NCBI GenBank assembly: GCA_902806595.1
Contig: CADCXC010000038.1
Coordinates: 2,108,001-2,172,000, forward strand
Length of the DNA: 64,000 nt
Direction: 5' to 3'
Source of the DNA: Pyrenopolyporus hunteri
Lineage: Eukaryota; Ascomycota; Sordariomycetes; Xylariales; Hypoxylaceae
The notes beneath the pieces were generated by a model. The model did not search any database and was not told the origin of the DNA. It worked only from the letters and a program-made list of their open reading frames with translations. A program made the translations under genes and the position numbers. Shown one piece after another: positions 58,001 through 64,000 of the stretch. Within the stretch, counting starts at the first letter, position 1. Each line of letters starts with the position of its first letter.

Positions 58001-58400
58001 CAATACAAATTTCCTACCTTCCAACGAGGTTGTTATTAAAGGCTCCGGCTTATGGAGGCCGCAAAGCCTCGAGTCGGCTCTCTCGTCTCTCAAACCTAGC
58101 CTTCTAGTCAAGGCCAGGAACTTGGGGCTCGCCGGCGACATATCTCTTTGCCACGTTGACGGCCACTTAAACGTGTTACGGAGCGAGAAAGACACTCAAG
58201 GCCAGAGCGATGGTTGGAGTTCGGTCATACGCCGGGCTACACGTCCAAGGCCGGCTAGCACGGCGGCCACTACGGCCCCCTCGACTATGGCGCTGCGCAA
58301 CAGATTCATCGCCTTTAAGAAGGAGACGAAGAAGAAGATCGAGGAACAGCCTGTTGAAGAGGACTGGGAGGTGGCGGCGGAGAAGCTGGAGGAGGAATGA
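55011..58400 (+). CDS. NFX1-type zinc finger protein (FAP1 homologue)
   Basis: An intronless gene of 1129 codons from the first ATG (55011); Met21 at 55071 is an alternative. NFX1-family proteins (human NFX1, yeast Fap1) combine an atypical RING, a row of NFX1 zinc fingers and an R3H domain, and act on transcription and mRNA; yeast Fap1 binds Fpr1. Visible here: Arg/Gly-rich start (residues 35-110) with RGG-like repeats, a PAM2-like motif at 149-158 (LNAGVPEFIP), a RING (CVICTNEVLRNSKIWSCSIC ... WRCPGC, about 208-267), and then about eight or nine fingers of the form CGxxxCxxxCHxGxCxxC over 290-805. The R3H domain lies at about 860-950 (SQRKFLHALAEDFGLDSES). The C-terminal region is helical and basic. 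Length fits the family. Confidence 0.93.
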   Translation: MPGPEPNHTDSTLSHTAEAIMAGSQAPEPSSSPATRGRGHRHRGGRYPRGQRSRGGRGGRDQNDRQVVERNEASPADPPIPTTSSSPARGSSTTNNRNERGRRATRGSRGSRRGAGGNPQRAAMAGPRAFGGHLTTSTGGSGSANSAPLNAGVPEFIPGQPVTGQSGGPATAAHRETRNNGGRRASKSTADDLPTRIHEDINNGQYECVICTNEVLRNSKIWSCSICWTVSHMACVKKWFSNRTRTSDQEEEVNWRCPGCNSNLTDEPNTYHCWCGKEINPRSIPGLDPHSCGQTCSKPRATCPHPCPLECHAGPCPPCLLMGPSQPCFCGKHTSTKRCGETDYANGWSCHEVCGDLLPCGEHECQKKCHSGLCGSCGVLVSSLCYCGRQSKEIPCDQRGDKRESYNYSQIGMKDSTLRNGDLPEHWYWGSYSCNAVCDRPFDCGKHHCQRGCHPQDEKDARCPFSPDVVTHCPCGKTPLVNIIDRPRESCEDPIPNCGKTCNKPLPCGHFCKDTCHPGSCAPCMQTMEVACRCGRTKTPSVCHQGMLATPECMRICRAQLNCGRHEHGEHCCPGEKKAMERVAAKKKNRNAFYVNDEVEAEHICTRPCGRALKCGRHQCEQLCHKGPCPSCPEAIFEEISCNCGRTVLQPPQPCGTKVPECRFDCTRSRPCGHPQVAHNCHPDGEPCPKCPFLVEKRCVCGKKTLKNQPCWFEEPRCGLPCGRKLKCGTHTCEKTCHRSGECEDADIAGSRCKQACGKLRSCGHLDVEPCHSPYPCKEDKPCQAKTFITCECQRQKQGVKCMATKNNPQPQRESIKCDDECLAVQRSARLTDAFNIDPLTHTDNYIPYLESTLNMYREDPQFGQTYEREFRLFAGDPTQRVLRFKPMKSSQRKFLHALAEDFGLDSESADPEPHRHVCLFKGPRFVSAPTKTLSQCVNTRAQQAGRGPSPVSGSEDVLAEPSFNALLLSRPRFGLTIEELDSAFQQEYAAHPNIQFNTNFLPSNEVVIKGSGLWRPQSLESALSSLKPSLLVKARNLGLAGDISLCHVDGHLNVLRSEKDTQGQSDGWSSVIRRATRPRPASTAATTAPSTMALRNRFIAFKKETKKKIEEQPVEEDWEVAAEKLEEE

Positions 58401-58870
58401 GGAGATTGCATATCTGAAATGGGCAAGGTCTTATACGTTCGCAATACGGCGTCTACAATTCTGCTATGGGCTCAACGGATCAAGAGCATCGTTCAGCCGT
58501 TTGACCGTCACCTAATGCTATTGCTACCAATGCCTAGATTGAGCGAAGTCGACAGCAAATGTACTTAAAGGAACTGTAATTAAGTAACCAGCGCCTAGCC
58601 AATTCAACCGGGGATATGCTTAGGAGAAAGCTCTCTTGAGCTCCGCTAATGTCTACCAGTTCGGTGTTCTAAAAATGCTAAGTGAATAGTTACATGTAGT
58701 GATTTTAAATCAAGCCCGTAAAGAAAAGGGGCTAGCCACGACACATGACGGGTGGCACTGGCTTGTGTAGGTACCTAGGTACCTACCTAACTATAACCTA
58801 CAGTGGCTTACTAAGTAACTGCCCCACTATCAATTGGGGCCTCTAGGAGATAAAGAGATTGCCGTCATCG
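58401..58870. promoter_or_regulatory. Intergenic, promoter of VPS71
   Basis: No gene. A dense palindromic cluster TAGGTACCTAGGTACC lies at about 58769-58785. Confidence 0.45.
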
Positions 58871-59971
58871 ATGCAGGGACCTGAACTTATAAAACCCTCA
58901 TTCACATTCCCTCTGCCAAAATCCAACGAGATGAATAACTTCGGCGTAATTGAGCTCGCCAGCACCAAAACCACCCACGCCCCGGGCTGGGCATATGTGC
59001 CCGACACTGCCCCTCATCTAGCAGCAGCAGCCGCCGCCGCCGCGTCTCTGCAGACGGGCAACAGGAAACGAGCGGCTCGCAACCAGGCAGCTAGCACCAG
59101 CGCGCTATACGCCGACGCCGACGCGCGTCAGGAAGCCAAGCTGCGCCGGGAAATCGAGGCTCTCGACCGCGACAACTACCACCGCGACGTGAGCATACCC
59201 ATCACCGCCAAGAGCACCAAAGCCGCCGTCAAGAAGCACACCCCCAACGTCCGCAAGATCCTCCAGTCCCAGAAGACCTTCGCCAATCATCTCGACGACT
59301 TCGACGCCCTGCTCGCGCAAGACAAAGCCAATCCAAATGCTGCTGCTGCCTCTGCCGCTGGTGGCGGTACGGGTTCCGCAGCCACGACAACTGCATCGGG
59401 ATCGAAAAAGGGAGGAGCCGCGGCAGAGAAGAACCAGCACAAGCACAAGAAATCATCGAAATCCACGTCCTCGCGCGCAGCATCGAGTTCGAAGGGCACG
59501 CCGGCCGTGAAGCAAGAAGACGACATCGAGATGCCCGACGCGCCCGACCACCCTCCCACAACCAACACCACAACGCCAGCAGCGGCAGGAACCGAAGACC
59601 CATCGTCCGCCCCCCCGCGCAGCGCGATCCTCACGCCCTACACCCGGCCCATCAACCCGCACCCGCAGGACGCGAACCCCCTGCTCGTCTCGCGCGTGCC
59701 CCCGCTTCCGAGCGACGAGGAACTCCGGGCGCTGCTGCGCGCGCCGCCGCTGACGTACGCGGAGGCGCGGGGGCGGTGGGCGACGGAGGAGGAGGACGAG
59801 GCTGGAGGCGGTGGTGGTGGTGGGGGGACGAGGAGGTACCCGACGCGCACGTTCTGCGGCGTGTGCGGGTACTGGGGCCGGGTGCGGTGCATGCGGTGCG
59901 GGGCGAGGGCGTGCGCGCTCGAGTGCCTGGAGACGCATCGCGAGGAGTGCGTTTCGAGGTATGGGATTTGA
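58871..59971 (+). CDS. vps71: SWR1 complex subunit VPS71 (ZNHIT1 homologue)
   Basis: A single exon of 366 aa from the first in-frame ATG (58871); the internal ATG at 58931 (MNNFGVIELASTKTTHAPGW) is an equally good start. VPS71/SWC6 with ARP6 forms a module of the SWR1 remodeller that exchanges H2A for H2A.Z. Visible: ARQEAKLRREIEALDRDNYH (about 75-105), the conserved NVRKILQSQKTFANHLDDFD (about 120-145), and a C-terminal zf-HIT domain FCGVCGYWGRVRCMRCGARA with CALECLETHREECV, all zinc ligands present. The middle is a fungal-type expansion rich in Ala, Lys, Ser and Pro with strongly GC-biased codons. Human ZNHIT1 is much shorter; the extra length is typical of filamentous fungi (family knowledge). 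Confidence 0.88.
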   Translation: MQGPELIKPSFTFPLPKSNEMNNFGVIELASTKTTHAPGWAYVPDTAPHLAAAAAAAASLQTGNRKRAARNQAASTSALYADADARQEAKLRREIEALDRDNYHRDVSIPITAKSTKAAVKKHTPNVRKILQSQKTFANHLDDFDALLAQDKANPNAAAASAAGGGTGSAATTTASGSKKGGAAAEKNQHKHKKSSKSTSSRAASSSKGTPAVKQEDDIEMPDAPDHPPTTNTTTPAAAGTEDPSSAPPRSAILTPYTRPINPHPQDANPLLVSRVPPLPSDEELRALLRAPPLTYAEARGRWATEEEDEAGGGGGGGGTRRYPTRTFCGVCGYWGRVRCMRCGARACALECLETHREECVSRYGI

Positions 59972-60713
59972 GGTGGTGGTATATATGTCTACCTACCTAT
60001 TTACCTAGGAAGCGATGTGTTGCCTTCGTAACACAGATACCTACCTACAGGTAGTTTGCGTGAATGGGTATAGTCTAAGAGCATGAGACTACCTAGTTTT
60101 GAAGCTTAACGCTGAGGTTTATGTAAGGAACGGAGAAATATGCTTAATGGATTAACTACTGGAGTTCAGGGGTCTGGTCATTAAAAGGAGGTTCTTCCAG
60201 ATACATGCTAGAAGATAACCTGGGTATAGGACGGACGGGATGGTCATACCAGCGATAGAGATACCCAGTCACAGTCACATTTATAATATTAACATACAAC
60301 TAAACACATACTTGAGCGAGTATCATCGGAAGATGTATATTCAGTTTTGATATGTCTGCTATCAAAGATCCAGTCTAGTTCATCTGGAATAAGGGTTATG
60401 TATGATGGGGTCTTATGTACGTGCAAATGTCTAACAACATCACAGCGATGCCTCTCGAGAACCCTCCAAAACAAAGGGGATATATCATACGATATGATAT
60501 CCGCGCCGAACGCCCCGAGTCCCAATGCCCTCCGGGGATATCCGGGACCCCTACTCAACGCCTTAGCCGGTATCCCACCCTCAACCATCCGCCCGCCCGC
60601 CGTATGGTCTATAGAAAAGGTAGTAAAAAAAGAATGGCTTTTGCTTTTTCATTTCCTCGTCTCGTCTCCGCCCCTGCTCACAACCACAACCACAACCACA
60701 ACCCCACCCACGC
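59972..60713. other. Intergenic, no gene seen
   Basis: 742 bp between VPS71 and the small secreted protein. ACCTACCTA words at about 59989-60000 and 60040-60055. CCACAACC repeats near 60685-60705 belong to the 3' flank of the next gene. Confidence 0.5.
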
Positions 60714-61305
60714 TCACGACGACGGCGAATCCAGCGTGAACCGCACATTGCCCGCGGACGCGCCGCCCGAGCACGTGGCCCTCATGCTGCCCGTGGGGCA
60801 CACGGCGCGCGCGGCGCGCACGCACTGCTCCCAGCGGCCCTTGGAGATGTTGATGGCGGCGCCCGGGGTGGCGGCGTCGAGCCTGAACTCGGCGCTGCCG
60901 GACCGCCCCACCGTCGACGCCGGCGCGCCCTGGCACTTCTGCACCGCCCCCGCGATGCCCCCGCAGATGGCGAGCTCGGCCACGTTCTGGTCGTGGAAGA
61001 CGATGTTTCTGCGGCGGGTGTGTTAGTGTGCGGACTTTGAATAGGTAGATACCTATATATGTGTATATGTAGATGGTATTCAAGGTGTGGTGTTGAGGGT
61101 GTGGTAAGGATGTAAAAACGCACCTATTCCTGTCGAGGCATGTCACGTCTGATACGGCGGACGGGTTCACGGACGTCGAGGCCCGCATCTCGAGGACTTC
61201 CAGGTGTGAGTGGTCTATCGAGTAGTGGGGCCAGACGGGGCTGGCGGAGATGAGGCTCGCGCTGGCGAGGAGGAGGAGGGACTGGAGGAGAGTCGTTGAA
61301 AGCAT
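60714..61305 (-). CDS. Small secreted cysteine-containing protein
   Basis: Two exons, 61305-61124 and 61008-60714, with a 115-nt intron (donor GTGCGT, acceptor CGCAG); 158 aa. Residues 1-22 are a clear signal peptide (TTLLQSLLLLASASLISA, cleavage probably before SPVWPH). The mature protein has six cysteines (TC, IC, KC, QC, VC, TC), enough for three disulfides, and no transmembrane segment. The second exon carries the sequence VAELAICGGIAGAVQKCQGA and INISKGRWEQC. I do not recognise a named domain. Size, secretion and cysteines make it an effector-like or wall-associated candidate, which is inference only. GC-rich exon 2. Confidence 0.8.
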
Positions 61306-62926
61306 TTTCGATGTTTTGTTGTTTGAAGAGTCGTCGAGGCTAGCTCGGTAAGTCGAAGAAGAGAACGGTGTTGGGAATGAATGTTTTTTGTTTATAAAAA
61401 AAAGAGAGGCTTGAATAGTTCGGAAAGGAATGCTGAAAATAGACGTCTAGTCTTGTTTGTTGGAAATTCGAACAGTGACCTGCACTTCCAGCCGAAAGGG
61501 GAAAAAGGCGAAGAGAAGGAGGAGATGTCGACGGTGGGCTGAGTCTACGGCATGAGCTGGGAACAAGCAAACTTGTAAAACGAAAAAAAAGAGGCGCAAA
61601 GAAGACGGTCAGACTCAAGATTTAAGAGACACGGGATGACAAGGCCACCCGGCCCAGGCACGACCTACCACATGCCAGGCACAGCAACATCAGCGGCGGC
61701 CCAGCGAGTCATACAAGCTATTTCCAGGTCCAAAGCAAGGTCGAGCCAGCCCCCTGGTCGGGATTCCAGGGCGGAGAACCTTGACCCCGGCCCCTCCAGT
61801 CCGAAGTGGTGCCTCTCGTCGATCAATCTGTGACGAATTACCCTTGGGACGAAGCGTTCCGGGGTGGAGGCCGCGGCGCAGGTAGAGAGTCCTACGTACA
61901 TAGTACGTTAGACCCGTGCGGCCGCGGACGAGACAAGACCTGCTCAAGCACTCTAAGGGCTTGGCTCCGTTTTCAAAATAGAAATTTGCTGCGTGGCTAA
62001 TGGGTGCGCATAATACACTCGTATGTTAGCTCTCACGAACTACCGAATGATGTCTTGACGTTAGAGAAGTCGTAGACCGAGTTTCCACATATTTGTTTTG
62101 TTGTATACAAGTGCTGTATACAAGTGCTGTGACTAGGTACATAGTAAAGGCTTCGTCGGCATTCCAATTGTGGGCGGTGATTGGCAAGTCTCATCTGATC
62201 CTCTGATAGCATTGAGATGCGTCGCGACGGGACCCGACCAGGTTGTCTCTGCCTACCTCGTTGGGGAACGATGAACGACCTCATCTCTTCTTCTCCAGCC
62301 ATTTCCAGGCAAGCGCTGGAGATCACGTACGTAAATGGCCTCTCCGCGCTGCTCGTCACTGGAGGGGAAAGAGATGCGAAAGGTCGAGATATCGGCGGGA
62401 TCGGGCGAAGGTGAAACAGGTGGCGCCCGGTTGGACGCAGGGGTAATGGACGAATGACAGCGCCCGCCCAGAGGCCGCAGATCGAGTCGTCCAGGTTTGT
62501 TTCAATGTTTCTGAAACTCGCGGTCCCGAACGTAGCTTCAAGGGTTTCTCTCTCTCTTGCCCGTTCTAGAAGTCGGCTCCTTACCTTGACGCCCTTAGTT
62601 AAGAAGGGCCTTCGGTCGATCTATTATCTGCAAACAATTCATGCACTGCCATTGGAGGGAGAGACACGTCTATAGTAGGAGGTGGCTATTAAAAGCTTAA
62701 TTGGAGGGGGAAGACGGAGAAGGATTAATAAGGTGTTGACGGGTCGAGATGCATTCATATCGACTTCCTGGGAGAGGAGCTCAATAAACCATTTGAATCA
62801 AACGAATCAAATTGATTCAATCCACTCGATCGATACAGGAGGGGGACGTCCAGTATCCCGTGATGTGAGAGAAATCAAAGACTCCTCCGCTATGTAAAAT
62901 CTAAGTTGGCGAACACACCTCAGCCC
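61306..62926. other. Gene-poor 1.6 kb
   Basis: No supported gene; the frames are short, unrelated to known families and overlap on both strands. Contains the promoter of the secreted protein (CT-rich on the minus strand, 61380-61620) and the 3' flank of the WSS1-like gene. Confidence 0.5.
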
Positions 62927-63968
62927 CTAAGCCCTCGCGCCTTTGCGTTCACCACAAACCCCGCAGATTCCAGAGTCCCCAGCGTTTAAATACAAGCTAT
63001 CTCGACAGGACGAGCTCTTACAACTCCACGAATTGGGTACTTTATCAGTATCCAGAACGTGAGAGCATACACCACAAATAGTAGCTCCAGGTCCACTGTC
63101 GAACGAGCACATGGGGCAGATACCCGTAGTCGAATCCGGGGCTTTGGTGCCGCTGGCTGATATAGTAGCACTACTCGCCTCTTCAGAGGGCGACCTCTTG
63201 ATGCTATTCCTAACGTCCTTTTCATTTCCCTTCTCCCTCGCCGGCCGTGCTGCTCGGGGTATGGCTTCTATCGGTGTTGTCGCGTCGAGCTCTTCGGACT
63301 TCACCTTAATCGTGGATTGGAAAAGCTCTCTGAGCTCGTTCTGCGCATCTTCGTCCCTGGTATCCTCGTCCTCGCATATCTTCACAAGGCTATGGCCCTT
63401 GTTGTCAACCAGTCGCCGACCGTTGATATCCACGGTAGCCTCGTCCTCGCTGTCACTGGCCGTCTCGTCGTCTTCTTCTATCTTGACCTCGTCGACGTCT
63501 AGAAACTCCTTTGTTTCCTCCGTCTTCTTCTGCTGGTCGAACCGGGCTAGAGCGGCCGCTGCTCGGAGTTCCCGCCCACGCTTGCTCGCTGCCACGCGGG
63601 GCTTTCCCTGCGTCTTCTTCCCCTTCTCTAATTCGGCTTTGACTTCTTCGTCTCCCCCCAGAGCAACGCCGTTGGCACCAAATTTCTTCAAGATCCGACG
63701 CTCTTTTCTCTCCTGGTAAGATAGCTGCTTCTTTTGTTTCCGTTTCCTCCCTCTCGAGCGGTAGGTCCCACCGCATAGGTGTTCCGGTAGGTCCTTGTCC
63801 GATAACACTGTGTTGCTCTCGAACTCTCCCGTTTCTAGTACGGCGCCTCTTCCCCATATGCCCTCGCCGGTATACTTGCGAGACCATAGAACCCTCATTT
63901 GGTCTGCATATTGGTTTCTGACGGCCCAGAAAGCTTTAGAGTGGTTCATTTGTTTACAGTGTGCCAAT
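62927..63968 (-). CDS. WSS1-like WLM-domain metalloprotease, 3' part
   Basis: The last exon, partial: it starts behind an acceptor AAATAG at 63969-63974, and earlier exons lie beyond the window. WSS1/SPRTN-type proteases cut proteins cross-linked to DNA. The exon begins inside the zinc-protease motif: LAHCKQMNHSKAFWAVRNQY, so the HE of HELAH must be in the upstream exon; both His residues of xLAHxxxxxH are here. The conserved RVLWSRKYTGEGIWGRG follows, then a charged, disordered region with RKRKQKKQLSYQERKERRIL. At the C-terminus are two RanBP2-like zinc motifs (CPMCSFDSGPGATICGVC; WSCKSSSC with GICGVCGERK). The acidic stretch with VKIEEDD resembles a SUMO-interaction or SUMO-site region, but I cannot confirm that. 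346 codons visible. Confidence 0.88.
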
Positions 63969-64000
63969 CTATTTAAAAGAAAATTAAGTCAGTTTTCGGG

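Overview
This is nuclear DNA from a filamentous ascomycete (Pezizomycotina; a Sordariomycete would fit, but the species cannot be read from the sequence). The grounds are short introns, mostly 50-110 nt, with GTRNGT donors, CTRAC-type branch sites and YAG acceptors; typical fungal families (DUF3425 bZIP, RTA1-like protein, WSC-domain copper radical oxidase, Dopey); and two extremely AT-rich blocks that look like repeat-induced point mutation (RIP) of transposons. Gene models were rebuilt by hand: exons were joined only where frame, splice signals and protein-family continuity agreed.

Layout. 0.8-6.4 kb: two unrecognised, disordered proteins. 6.7-15.2 kb: a divergent pair, MON1 (Rab7 exchange factor subunit) and a six-exon Dopey/DOP1 gene. 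15.9-23.3 kb, all on the minus strand: a DUF3425 bZIP factor, a small two-exon hypothetical gene, RRN3 (RNA polymerase I initiation factor) and hapC (CCAAT-complex NF-YB subunit). 25.06-30.30 kb: a 5.2 kb AT-rich island with hAT-like terminal inverted repeats and an 8-bp target duplication. 33.4-35.7 kb: three small housekeeping genes (prefoldin 2, CMC2, TMEM14-like). 35.96-37.53 kb: a second RIP-degraded element with TA-flanked, mariner-type ends. 37.8-42.8 kb: a compact cluster of OST2, GRASP, TGS1 and an RTA1-like membrane protein. 46.9-50.7 kb: a six-exon secreted enzyme with five WSC domains and a glyoxal-oxidase-type copper radical oxidase. 55.0-64.0 kb: an NFX1-type zinc finger protein, the SWR1 subunit VPS71, a small secreted cysteine-containing protein, and the 3' part of a WSS1-like DNA-protein-crosslink protease cut by the window edge.

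Most genes are housekeeping: endomembrane traffic (MON1, DOP1, GRASP), ER glycosylation (OST2), RNA and chromatin work (RRN3, TGS1, VPS71, NFX1, HAP3) and mitochondria (CMC2, TMEM14). The variable layer is the two RIP islands, the secreted oxidase, the small secreted protein and about 3-4 kb gene-poor stretches at 30.3-33.4, 42.8-46.8 and 50.7-55.0 kb. I found no tRNA, rRNA or CRISPR I could support. The most interesting signals are the RIP islands with recognisable transposon ends and surviving cytosines mostly in CpG, the five-WSC oxidase with a complete active site, a PAM2-like motif in the NFX1 protein, a bZIP lacking the usual basic-region asparagine, and a TMEM14 gene whose start codon is alone in its exon ahead of a stop-free intron.
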